From BOG-908 sp964247675 (GTDB lineage: Bacteria > Pseudomonadota > Alphaproteobacteria > Acetobacterales > Acetobacteraceae): a stretch of DNA of 64,000 bases. The stretch covers positions 1 to 64,000 of the forward strand of contig CAXTVW010000003.1 in NCBI GenBank assembly GCA_964247675.1, given 5' to 3'. Numbering within the stretch: the first letter of the stretch is position 1; the number at the start of each line of letters is the position of its first letter. Position numbers and translations under genes: made by a program. The notes below the pieces were generated by a model, which searched no databases, was not told the DNA's origin, and saw only the letters and a list, made by a program, of their open reading frames with translations. Below, piece by piece: positions 24,918 to 33,524 of the stretch.

Positions 24918-25485
24918 ATCTGCCACCGACGTTCGGCCGCTGGAACTCGGTCCTCAAGCGATATCGCGATTGGGTCCACGCCGGCATGTTCGATCGCCCG
25001 TTCAAGGCCGTCTCGCACGACCCAAATGTGGAGTATACCACGAGCGTGAGGGTGCATCGCCTTGGCCAGAGCGCAAAAGGGGGACTCAACGCCGGTCTAT
25101 CGGCAAGTCAAGCGGCAGCATAACGACCAAAAACATTGGCGCTGACCGACGCGCCAGGCAACCTGGCGAAGTTCGCTTTGCTACCCGGCCACGGCTACGA
25201 CACAGTGCGCGTGGCGCCGCTTATCGAAGATAGGGAGTTTGCCGGCCGACAAGACCTTCGTACCCATGGGATCGTCGCTGAGCTGGACAAACGCGGCGCG
25301 CATGCCCTCATCCCGCAACGCCGTAACCGCCCGATAGCGCGAGGCCTCGACCGGGATGTCTACGAATGATCCCACCTCATCGAGAACTTCTTCAGCAGGC
25401 TCAAAGAGTTCAGCGCATTGCTACGCGCAGCGACAAAATGGACCGAAGCTTCTCAGCCATGGTCAATCTCGCCGCCGCCGCATGA
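24918..25485 (+). pseudogene. Degenerate IS5-family transposase
   Basis: Pieces of an IS5-type transposase follow one another in three frames: DLPPTFGRWNSVLKRYRDWVHAG, VRVHRLGQSAKGG, GKSSGSITTKN, ALTDAPGNLAKFALLPGHGYDTV, then after an in-frame stop HLIENFFSRLKEF and, after another shift, DKMDRSFSAMVNLAAAA. Order and spacing are those of an intact element, but several frameshifts and a stop kill it. The N-terminus is missing and no terminal repeats were recognised. It marks the left edge of the catabolic island. Confidence 0.8.
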
Positions 25486-25509
25486 ATTCGCGCTGCATCT
25501 CTGCAAGCC

Positions 25510-26352
25510 CTAGTTGACGTTGTCAAAACCATAAAGGACAGCCGGATTATCCACCAACACCTGACGCGTAACTACCGGATCGTCGATCCAGCCCGTCACT
25601 GTTTCGAGAAATTGCTTCGCATCAGGTTGCAGTGCTGTGAAACCTGCATGGGGCCAATTACTACCCCAAATACATCGTTCGGGTGAATGTGCCAGCAACT
25701 TACGGCCAAGGGTTTCTACACTTCGATAGTGTGGCGCGCCAATTTCGCTGCCCGCATAGGGCGAGGAAAGCTTGACCCACGCGCGGCCGGTATCAAGCAG
25801 ACGAAGCAGCGCGCCGACTTCGGGACCGTCTATCGGCACTAGATCCAGATACAGACCGAAATGCTCTATAACGATCACGCCCGGCAGCGAGGCAACAGTT
25901 TCGTATCGTTCGACAAACTCTCGACCATCGAACCCGATGTCGAGATGCCACCCTTGGGCTGTTACGCGAGATGCTACTCGGCTGAAGGCCTCCCACGTCG
26001 TCGAGGCTATCGAATTGAGCGAGAAGAACCGTGCGCCAACCATGCCTTGCTCGCTCAAGAGCGCAATTTCTTCATCGCTGGCATCGTCTGCCAGCAGCGC
26101 AACGCCACGGCCTGCCCCCTTCAACTTCTTCACAGCGTCCGCCGTGCATGAATTATCAGTGCCGTATGCCGTTGGATGGACAATCACCGCGCGGCCTATA
26201 CCGACGCGAGACATTTCCTGCATGTAGTCGTTGAGGGTGGAACCCGGTTGAGGGGCATGATAAGCGTTTGCGCTTAGCGGGTAGCCAGGCTCGTAGATGT
26301 GCATATGAGTGTCGGTAACGTTTGTTAGCGCGCTTGCTCGGTCAATGGGCAT
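25510..26352 (-). CDS. Amidohydrolase family protein, LigI-like (2-pyrone-4,6-dicarboxylate lactonase type), copy 1
   Basis: A 280-residue TIM-barrel protein of the COG3618 group, whose members hydrolyse lactones such as 2-pyrone-4,6-dicarboxylate. Seen: VTDTHMHIYEPGY (both His of the HxH motif present), VIVIEHFGL and CIWGSNWPHAGF. In this family the last motif normally has Asp (GTDWPH); here the codon is AAT, Asn, so the catalytic Asp is replaced. First of the minus-strand run after the island border; a paralogue follows 18 bp upstream, so both are probably in one operon with the MFS gene. Confidence 0.8.
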   Translation of the reverse strand: MPIDRASALTNVTDTHMHIYEPGYPLSANAYHAPQPGSTLNDYMQEMSRVGIGRAVIVHPTAYGTDNSCTADAVKKLKGAGRGVALLADDASDEEIALLSEQGMVGARFFSLNSIASTTWEAFSRVASRVTAQGWHLDIGFDGREFVERYETVASLPGVIVIEHFGLYLDLVPIDGPEVGALLRLLDTGRAWVKLSSPYAGSEIGAPHYRSVETLGRKLLAHSPERCIWGSNWPHAGFTALQPDAKQFLETVTGWIDDPVVTRQVLVDNPAVLYGFDNVN

Positions 26353-26370
26353 TTTGGCCGACTCCGTGGC

Positions 26371-27303
26371 TTAGGTGAAGCTGAATATACGGCTGGGATT
26401 GTCCACCAGAACTTGGTGTAGTGCCCGCTCATCGGGCAAGAAGCGAGCCAGGAGTTCCACAAGGTCGGCTGCTGCGGGAACGACCCGTTCCGGGTCGGGC
26501 TGTGGCCACATTGTATAACCTGCGTGTGGCCAATCCGTGCCCCAGAGGCACCGGCTGGGAGCAGCCGCGTAGAACGCCTGCGCGAAAGGAATTGCGTCAC
26601 TCCAAGGTGGACCGCTCGCTGACCACCGATCCGCGTTCGACAGCATCATCCACCAATTGTCTCGCCTTAGTAGCTCAAGGGCGAACTTGAATGCTGGCTG
26701 ATCAACACCCTTTGAAAAGGCCAGTCCACCAAAATGATCGAGGATAACCGGCAGGCGCAGCATCTTGAGCTCGTCCGCCAAATCCAGAAGCTCGCCATAC
26801 CAAACAAACACCTTCGCGTACCAACCAAGCTCCGCAATGCGCGCGATAGACCTGCGGAACTCATCCTGGCTGGGCCAAAGGCCAATCGTCTTGCCAAAGT
26901 TGAACCGTGCTCCGCGAACGCCCGCATCGTGCAAACGCTGCAGCTCACGAGCACTCAGGGTATCATCAATCAGCGCCATACCGCGATACCTGTTTTGCGT
27001 GTCCGCAGACAGAGCATCCAAGAGCAGGCTATGGTCCGTACGATAACAACTTGCCTGTACAATCACGCCTCGCGTGATCCCGACTGAGTCGTGCATCCGC
27101 CGCGCAGCTTCGAGAGTGGCTATGATAGGCTCGTGGTGACCTTTTTTAACATGCACTGGATATTTCATCGGGTCATCGAAGATGTGGAACATCGTATCGC
27201 AGGAGCCCGGCGGCAAAACGACTTCAGGTTTTCGAGAGGCTCTCAGGTGACCAGGGATGGCCTGGTCCGGGGCTACGACAGATATGGCGCCGGCTGTTGT
27301 CAT
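26371..27303 (-). CDS. Amidohydrolase family protein, LigI-like, copy 2
   Basis: A 310-residue paralogue of the neighbouring lactonase-like protein. CLWGTDWPHAGY keeps the catalytic Asp, and VILDHFGGLAF is normal. The N-terminal motif is CDTMFHIFD where family members have CD(A/T)HxHxF; the first His is Met (codon ATG). So this copy lost a residue that the other keeps and keeps the one that the other lost. Its ATG overlaps the stop of the MFS gene by 4 bp (ATGA), which implies co-translation with the transporter. Confidence 0.8.
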   Translation of the reverse strand: MTTAGAISVVAPDQAIPGHLRASRKPEVVLPPGSCDTMFHIFDDPMKYPVHVKKGHHEPIIATLEAARRMHDSVGITRGVIVQASCYRTDHSLLLDALSADTQNRYRGMALIDDTLSARELQRLHDAGVRGARFNFGKTIGLWPSQDEFRRSIARIAELGWYAKVFVWYGELLDLADELKMLRLPVILDHFGGLAFSKGVDQPAFKFALELLRRDNWWMMLSNADRWSASGPPWSDAIPFAQAFYAAAPSRCLWGTDWPHAGYTMWPQPDPERVVPAAADLVELLARFLPDERALHQVLVDNPSRIFSFT

Positions 27304-28697
27304 GGCGACAGCTCCTCAAGGAGACGGTGTCTGGTTTCAACCAGAAAAAAGGCTGTAGTGATGGCGCCAACAACAGATGCGCCTGCAAAGAACAGAAAAG
27401 CCCACCCTATGTCGCGGGTGTTCATTAAGATGAAGCCCACTAACAAGGGAGAAACAATCGACCCGATTCGGGCCCAAGCGCTTGCGACGCCCGATCCTAG
27501 TGCCCGCATACGGGTCGGATAGATCTCCGGCGTGTAGGCCCAGATAGCAATTTGGCTGCTAGCAATCATCGCGGTTGCCAGTGCGGCAAGGATCATCAGG
27601 CTCTCGGCCGAAGTGTCCGTACCGAGCCACCAGAGGGTTAGCAGCGGAACCGCTGCGCCGGCGAATGCCACGATGAAGATTTTCCGCCGTCCGTAGCGGT
27701 CGATCACCGACGCGCTAACAAGCGCGGCGACAACCGCCAACACGTTGCCTAACGAGCTGTAGAGCAGCGCGTCTGAGACGCTTAGTTTGTAAATGTTACG
27801 AAAGATTGTCGGCAGCCATACTAGCAGCCCGTAGCTTACGACTGACTGGCAAAACCAGAGTGACCACACCGAGACCGTCCGAGAAGCGTAGATGCCGTGG
27901 AACAAGTCTGAGAGTTTTGGTGTCTGATTGATAACTTGCGTCTCGACTGCGCCATTGATTCTCGCGACCGGAGGCAAGGGACTCCCCAACTGCTTTGACA
28001 CCTCATGCTCGATTCCCAAGAGCACGACATCCGCTTCTTCCAAGCGCGCCCGTCGAGCCAGCCATCGCGGCGATTCAGGGATCATCCGGCGCAGCCAGGC
28101 GACGAGAAATGCAGGGCAGGCTCCTATCGCGAACATCCACTGCCATCCAAGATAGGGAACGATGACGAGGCTGCCCAGCGAGGCAGCAAGAAAGCCGAAA
28201 GGCGCAACCAATTGATAGAGCATTACCGAACGGCCACGTCTGTTTGTCGGCGATATCTCGCTGACGAACGTGGCGGCGACTGGAAGCTCGCCGCCTAGAC
28301 CTAGGCCCTGAGCGAAACGAAGGAACACCAGAGAAGGGAGATTCGATGCAAACGCGCAGCCTATACCGAAGGTCGCATAGGTCAGGATAGTCCAGTTCAG
28401 AACCGTGATCCGGCCATATCGTTCAGCGAGATACCCGAACAGCACGGCGCCCAGCATTTGTCCGAAAAACCCGGCGGATATCAGCATCCCAGTCTCGCCA
28501 TACGTCAGATGCCATAAAGGAGAGAGCACCGGCAAAACGAAAGCAATTGACACCGCATCGAATGCATCAAAGAACGTTACTGCTCCGATGATGATGCGTA
28601 TTTTGCGGTGCCACCGTGACTCTGGCAGCCGCTCAATGCGTGCAGTTACCGACTCAATCGTTGAAATGCCAGTAAAGCCGTTCGACTGCATAGACAC
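27300..28697 (-). CDS. MFS transporter (sugar porter / aromatic acid type)
   Basis: A 465-residue 12-TM transporter. MFS motifs are clear: YLAERYGRITVLN and DRYGRRKIFIVAF in the loops after TM2 and TM8, RFAQGLGLGGELPVAATFVSE and PESPRWLARRARLEEA after TM6. The pattern fits the metabolite:H+ symporters that import aromatic or organic acids. Start GTG 28697 has a GAGAG-like site; ATG 28691 is an alternative. First gene of an operon with two LigI-like hydrolases, so it probably imports their precursor. Confidence 0.87.
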   Translation of the reverse strand: MSMQSNGFTGISTIESVTARIERLPESRWHRKIRIIIGAVTFFDAFDAVSIAFVLPVLSPLWHLTYGETGMLISAGFFGQMLGAVLFGYLAERYGRITVLNWTILTYATFGIGCAFASNLPSLVFLRFAQGLGLGGELPVAATFVSEISPTNRRGRSVMLYQLVAPFGFLAASLGSLVIVPYLGWQWMFAIGACPAFLVAWLRRMIPESPRWLARRARLEEADVVLLGIEHEVSKQLGSPLPPVARINGAVETQVINQTPKLSDLFHGIYASRTVSVWSLWFCQSVVSYGLLVWLPTIFRNIYKLSVSDALLYSSLGNVLAVVAALVSASVIDRYGRRKIFIVAFAGAAVPLLTLWWLGTDTSAESLMILAALATAMIASSQIAIWAYTPEIYPTRMRALGSGVASAWARIGSIVSPLLVGFILMNTRDIGWAFLFFAGASVVGAITTAFFLVETRHRLLEELSP

Positions 28698-28861
28698 CGC
28701 TTCTCTCTCTGTCGATATGACACTGAAATTTCCGGGCCTCGATCAACGTCCACCCGCTGAGGTTGACAGTTTTCAGGCTTATCAGCTGTGCTGACAAAGC
28801 TTTTGTAATGCTAGATCGCTCTGACCTTCAACGTGTCACTCATCATTCGAGCGTCGCTCAT

Positions 28862-30307
28862 CTAGAAGATCGCGGTTAAAGCCGCTATCAGTGTTAGTGA
28901 ACTACCAACCTGCGGCGTATACGTCACCGCGGACGGGTGATCTGTATATTGCAAGCCAAGGTTTGCATAAAGTCCTGCTTTGACGGCGGCGCTGTAGGCG
29001 ATGGTAGCACTGAAAGCTTGATTGTGCGCACGCTTGCCAGCAAGACGGGCTTCCGAAACGTCGATGTCACTAAATCGATTTTCGCCCAATATAAGGGAGA
29101 TCTGATCGAGTGGCCGGCTTTTAAGAATGCCAAGGGTGTACGCTCTGGCTTCATAATATTGACTGAAAGCGTTGAAGTTCGGGGGGACATACTCCGCGGA
29201 GAATCCGAAATACAAGCCACGATAAGCATGTCCAGGCGTCGGGTCTGATTGATAGACTTGCTGATCACCCAGAAGATAAAGCATGTAGTTTCCTCGATTG
29301 CGTCCTCCTCGATCAAGGTCCCGGTATTCACTACCGCTGTAGATAGGTGCGCCACGTACCCATGTCTGGTATATGCCAGGAGCCGCCAGCTGCTTGTAAC
29401 CTACCTCATCTACAATCACTACCCCCGTATTCGGCGTGCTCCATTTCACGCCTGCTGGATTTTCATTGTGCTCGGCCAGGCTGCCGTCTGGGCTGCCGCC
29501 ACGCGAGATGCCAAGTTTGTCGTACCAGTTCGAGTCGATGTGAAAAGTCGTGTTGACCGCGTAGGTCGGGTAGAAGATCGTAGTCAGGCCAGCCTCATAA
29601 AACAGGCTGCTTGAGATTCCGAAGGCACCGGTGGCAAGGCTGCCGGCGACGAACGGGATCGCAAATTCAAAATTCTGGTTGATCAAACCGATCTTGAACT
29701 CGATGCGCTTGTTGAAGAGTGACTGGTAGTAGCTCAAGGTGCCAAGATTGGCGGTGCGTGGACCAAGCCCGGACCAAGATTCAGTCTCGAACGCGCCAGC
29801 CGCCACCAATTGGCCGCCAGGTATCCCGACGCGGCCTAGATCATAGGTGAATGCAAGGAAGTTCTGGCTAGACGTAGTCGTTTTCTGACCGTTGTAGATT
29901 TGTCGGCCATTATCGGTGCCGCCGTGATTAAGGGTGTTCTGATAGAGACTGGCTAGACTGAAGCCTATGTAGCCTATGCCGATGTCGCCGAGATCAGTAC
30001 GTAGACCGGCCGGATCCGGATCTACTGTATTCTTCGCTCCGGGAAAGGACAGTTCGAGCCCCTGCCAGGCTAGAGGGGCGAACGGATCGCTTGGTGCGGG
30101 AGGAGGAACACTCAATCCGGCCGGGCTCGGTACACTCGCAGGAGTCGCCGGCGCGGACGTCTGGTTAGAGGTCTGCGCAGCCGCTACAACCGGCGCCGCG
30201 ATCATCAACGACATGGTAATTAAGACCGAGTGCCAAAAGTTATCCCGCTGCCGCATCGGATCGAAGGATATGGTGTCTGAATGCCAGAAGCTCTGACGTA
30301 TTACCAT
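28862..30307 (-). CDS. OprB-family carbohydrate-selective outer-membrane porin
   Basis: A 481-residue outer-membrane beta-barrel. The signal peptide (VLITMSLMIAAPVVAAAQ) begins after an unusually long leader. A Pro/Ala-rich linker precedes the OprB domain, with LAWQGLELSFPGAKN, NTGVVIVDEVGYKQ, GNYMLYLLGDQQVYQSD and GLYFGFSAEYVPPNFN; the final residue is Phe (LTAIF), as in porins. Start 30307 has AGGAG 7 bp upstream. In this island the solute is more likely an aromatic or sugar-linked acid than a plain sugar (inference). It is transcribed toward the MFS and lactonase operon. Confidence 0.85.
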   Translation of the reverse strand: MVIRQSFWHSDTISFDPMRQRDNFWHSVLITMSLMIAAPVVAAAQTSNQTSAPATPASVPSPAGLSVPPPAPSDPFAPLAWQGLELSFPGAKNTVDPDPAGLRTDLGDIGIGYIGFSLASLYQNTLNHGGTDNGRQIYNGQKTTTSSQNFLAFTYDLGRVGIPGGQLVAAGAFETESWSGLGPRTANLGTLSYYQSLFNKRIEFKIGLINQNFEFAIPFVAGSLATGAFGISSSLFYEAGLTTIFYPTYAVNTTFHIDSNWYDKLGISRGGSPDGSLAEHNENPAGVKWSTPNTGVVIVDEVGYKQLAAPGIYQTWVRGAPIYSGSEYRDLDRGGRNRGNYMLYLLGDQQVYQSDPTPGHAYRGLYFGFSAEYVPPNFNAFSQYYEARAYTLGILKSRPLDQISLILGENRFSDIDVSEARLAGKRAHNQAFSATIAYSAAVKAGLYANLGLQYTDHPSAVTYTPQVGSSLTLIAALTAIF

Positions 30308-30330
30308 GAACGTTCTCCTACGCTTACCAT
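30301..30330 (-). other. Nine-codon mini-ORF overlapping the porin start
   Basis: ATG 30330, preceded by AGGGAG, opens a 9-codon frame (MVSVGERSW) whose TAA overlaps the porin's first codons. The ribosome site plus ATG unit occurs twice in tandem: AGGGAGAACGAACATGGTA, then TAGGAGAACGTTCATGGTA. It may be a regulatory leader or just a duplicated start region. Confidence 0.4.
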
Positions 30331-31100
30331 GTTCGTTCTCCCTGGTGGACCTAGGTAGAGCCCGGAGTTATCTCCAGATTAATTTCTAATACGAGCTTCT
30401 TTGAAACGTAAAACGATGTTTTTGCGGAGTGCTTAATCACGCAGCAGCGGCTGCGCGCCTGAGAAATCCTTGCAATGACGTCGGCATCATCGACGCCTGC
30501 AGTGGCGAGGACCTTAGCATCCACGTTACTTGCACAACTTGATCGGCGTGCAGGTCATGGCTTCTTTGGAACGCACGATATTATAAACTCATGGAAATCT
30601 CCGTTGACACGCGCCTGACGTCCTGCAAGCCGAGCCATGTTAGTTTCATATAGCAACCGCTGAGTATGCCCCTGCCAACGGGGACAGTACAAAAGAGACG
30701 AAAAGAACGTTCAGATGAAGCAAGGCTGAGCTCTGTGGCACCCGAGTACAGCGGCACGTTAAAGGGGCAGGATGTACTGGAGGCTCTCAGCACGACTTAC
30801 AGCAAAGCTGTCGTGGCGGTATCGCCGCAAATGCGTCACACCCTTTCGATCTGCTGTAGTGATCGACGGTTGGAACCGTAAACCCGTGACACTCAGGTGC
30901 TTTAGAAGCACGATGAACATGCACCAACCGAAAGACTTAGGACGTCCCGCCGTTGGGGACAGCGGGGCTCAGAACGTTGTGTTAGCAGAGTGGATGCTCG
31001 TGGTGTCGCAGGTTTATTCGGAAGGGCATACCGGTGCTTAGCAGCTACGTCTGCCTTCGATGGACGGAGTGTGGGTCGATCAGTAGATTTGGAGATTACC
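30331..31100. other. Long intergenic control region between porin and thiolase
   Basis: About 770 bp separates two divergent genes. I see no convincing gene: the open frames lack family features and ribosome sites. It carries one island palindrome (30667-30686, TGCCCC-TGCCAACG-GGGACA, one mismatch from the consensus) and a spacing variant near 30944-30960 (GTCCC-N7-GGGAC). The stretch before the porin is A/T-rich, as expected for a promoter. Confidence 0.5.
30667..30686. promoter_or_regulatory. Island palindrome, site 1 (TGTCCC-N8-GGGACA type)
   Basis: TGCCCC-N8-GGGACA, one mismatch from the consensus of the other sites, in the porin/thiolase intergenic region. It lies farther from both starts than the other copies do, so it is the least certain of the five. 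Confidence 0.45.
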
Positions 31101-32267
31101 GTGGATAATGACCCTGTAATGGTCGGCTGGGGGCACACGCGTTTTGGGAAACTCGACTGGGATCTGGAGACGCTGATCCATGCTTCCGCCCAGGAAGCAA
31201 TCGCTGACTCAGGGGTGGATGCGCGCGAGATCGACGCGGTCTGGCTCGGTCATTTCAACTCTGGCATGGTGGCGGACGCCTTCTGCTCTTCCATGGTTCT
31301 TGGGGCGCATCCGGGACTGCGCTATAAGCCGGCGACCCGATGTGAAAATGCGTGCGCATCCGGCTCGGCGGCGCTGTATGGAGCGCTCGATGCGATACGG
31401 TCTGGGCGGGTGCGGCTTGCGCTCGTCGTCGGCGTTGAGAAGATGACAGCGCTGAGTACCGCCGGCGTCACCAAGGCGCTCTCGGGGGCGGGATACCAGG
31501 CGGAAGAGCGCGAATTGTCATTCCCGCAGATATTTGCCCGTTATGCCAAAGCCTACACGCAGGCTCACGAAGATCCAACGGAGGCGCTGGCCCGCATCTC
31601 GGTCAAGAACCATGCTAATGCGATGCGCAACCCGCTGGCACAAATGCACCGCCCCTACGAGCTGGATTTTTGTCTGCAAGTTTCCGAGCGTAACCCGATG
31701 ATCGCCGACCCGCTGAAACTAAGTGACTGCTCGCTGATCACAGACGGCGCAGCGGCGATTGTGGTTACGCGGCATGACATGGCCCATCTCTTCCGACGTG
31801 GCGTAGGTTTCCGTGCCACCGAGCAGGTAAACGACGTGCTGCCGCTGTCGGCCAAGTCGCTTGCGGAATTTGGCGGGCCGAAAGAGGCTTTCCGGCGCGC
31901 CTATGCCGCCGCAAAAATTTCCGTTCACGATCTGGATTTCGCTGAGGTGCATGACTGCTTCACCATCGCCGAATTGATGACGATGGAAGCGATGGGATTG
32001 GCGGCCCCGGGTGGTGCCGGGTCTTGCCTTGCAGAGGGGCAGACTACGCGAGAAGGTAAGTTGCCTATCAACCTCTCGGGCGGCCTCAAGGCAAAAGGAC
32101 ATGCGGTGGGTGCCACGGGCGTGTCCATGCACGTCCTTGCCTCGAGGCAACTGGTTGGCGAAGCCGGCAACATGCAGCTGGAGCGGCAGCCCGAGCTGGG
32201 CGTGTGTTTCAACATGGGCGGCGGTGCCGTCGCCAACTACGTCTCCGTGCTTGAGCGGAGCCGTTAG
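31101..32267 (+). CDS. Thiolase family protein (acetyl-CoA acyltransferase, SCP-x-like)
   Basis: A 388-residue thiolase. The nucleophilic Cys is in RCENACASGSAAL, the His is in GGLKAKGHAVGATGV and the second Cys region is CFNMGGGAVANY. The N-terminus VMVGWGHTRFGKLD is typical of the SCP-x-like thiolases, usually about 390 residues. GTG 31101 with GGAG 6 bp upstream is chosen; the frame is open further but lacks features. It would cleave a 3-ketoacyl-CoA with CoA. With the CoA-transferase pair at 52661-54009 it can turn acetoacetate or a 3-oxoacid into acetyl-CoA units. Confidence 0.87.
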   Translation: MDNDPVMVGWGHTRFGKLDWDLETLIHASAQEAIADSGVDAREIDAVWLGHFNSGMVADAFCSSMVLGAHPGLRYKPATRCENACASGSAALYGALDAIRSGRVRLALVVGVEKMTALSTAGVTKALSGAGYQAEERELSFPQIFARYAKAYTQAHEDPTEALARISVKNHANAMRNPLAQMHRPYELDFCLQVSERNPMIADPLKLSDCSLITDGAAAIVVTRHDMAHLFRRGVGFRATEQVNDVLPLSAKSLAEFGGPKEAFRRAYAAAKISVHDLDFAEVHDCFTIAELMTMEAMGLAAPGGAGSCLAEGQTTREGKLPINLSGGLKAKGHAVGATGVSMHVLASRQLVGEAGNMQLERQPELGVCFNMGGGAVANYVSVLERSR

Positions 32268-32470
32268 GTGACGAAGCTGACAGTCAGTTTGCGCCACACG
32301 CTAAGTGATCTCGTCCTGCTTTGGACAGAACCGGGATGTGAGCCGTATTGGCCCGTCAGCAAAGCGGCTACCGGCAGGTCTATCAGGTTTTTACACAAAC
32401 CTAGCCAGACGGCCATAGAACATACACGAAGGATGCGTGTCAGGACGGCCCAGCTATTTCTGATCCCGAC

Positions 32471-33334
32471 CTATTGCAGGACTAAACGCCCGGGCTTGAC
32501 CGAACGCCGCGGCTCGCCGGCGAAGGCGGCGTAGTCTGACGACGAGTTGCCCAGCAACTGGAGGTACCACAGAAGCAGTTCGCGCTGGCTCCCGATCGAC
32601 AGGCGACTATAGACGCGCTTACGATAGGTCATCACGGTCTCTTCACTTATGCCGAGTTCGAGCGAGATCCCCGAGGTTGACATGCCGAACAGGATGCGTG
32701 TCACAACTTCGGCTTCACGCCTTGGAAGAATGTCGGCTTCTTTTGCAACCACGTGCTCGACGAAGGAGAGGTCACTCAGTATGCGACGCATGTCGAATTT
32801 ATGTGCGACAAGAGAAGCGTGCTTGCAAAGAAGGGAGAGTAGCAGCGGTGCAGCGGCGCGTAGGTCACCAATCTCCCGATCGGAGAAGCAGCCGCGCTCG
32901 ACCGTCTTCAGCACGCTCAGGCTGATCGTTGCCTCAGCACCGGATCCAATGACGCGCACCCGTTCGACTATTCCATCCCGTCCATAGATCTCCGAACGAA
33001 AACGGACGTTTTGAATCTTTTTGACTTCCATTCGACCAATGGCGCAATCAGGGCGGCCGATGTTATGGCGAGCTTCACACAACATGTCATCCACGCGCCA
33101 ATACTGCTCGCGCAAGTATCGATCAGCATTACGCTTCGCGGCATTCGACCCGTCAAAGCTTGCCGCTGAAATCGCAAGCGGCGCATGCTCGGTTACCTGA
33201 AAGGTCGCACAGTGCTCGGCACCGCACGTAAGGTTCAGATAACTGATCAATCTCTGATCGAAGACAGCCGCACCCAGCGCCTCGATAAGCCACCCCAGAC
33301 CGTTGGCTTGACCAACGGCGCTTTCGCCCTCCAT
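32471..33334 (-). CDS. LuxR-type (GerE HTH) transcriptional regulator of the island
   Basis: A 287-residue regulator. The C-terminal 65 residues are a LuxR/GerE helix-turn-helix (LPRREAEVVTRILFGMSTSGI, LGISEETVMTYRKRVYSRL). The N-terminal 210 residues are not a recognisable autoinducer or receiver domain, so the effector is unknown, perhaps the pathway substrate. ATG 33334 has GGGAG 8 bp upstream. It converges on the thiolase gene and diverges from the fumarylacetoacetase gene. It is the only transcription regulator seen inside the island, so it is the first candidate to bind the repeated palindrome (inference). Confidence 0.85.
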   Translation of the reverse strand: MEGESAVGQANGLGWLIEALGAAVFDQRLISYLNLTCGAEHCATFQVTEHAPLAISAASFDGSNAAKRNADRYLREQYWRVDDMLCEARHNIGRPDCAIGRMEVKKIQNVRFRSEIYGRDGIVERVRVIGSGAEATISLSVLKTVERGCFSDREIGDLRAAAPLLLSLLCKHASLVAHKFDMRRILSDLSFVEHVVAKEADILPRREAEVVTRILFGMSTSGISLELGISEETVMTYRKRVYSRLSIGSQRELLLWYLQLLGNSSSDYAAFAGEPRRSVKPGRLVLQ

Positions 33335-33524
33335 CACCGTCTCTCCCAAAGCACTGATTCTTAGTTTTTCGTAATAGTGACCATAAGTCTTGCGCAGACG
33401 CAACCGTCTCCGGAACCGGCTGTTCCCGCCGGACAACCTACCCCGACCCGTTCACCTGTGATGTCGGCCGGGCAAACGCTATGCCGAAAGAGGCCGAGTT
33501 GAGAGCAAAATCGCGAGAGGCTCC

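Noticed and set aside
30943..30961. A sixth copy of the island palindrome (GTCCC-N7-GGGAC)
   Set aside because: The spacer is 7 bp instead of 8, so the arms are out of register with the other five; noted only as a variant.
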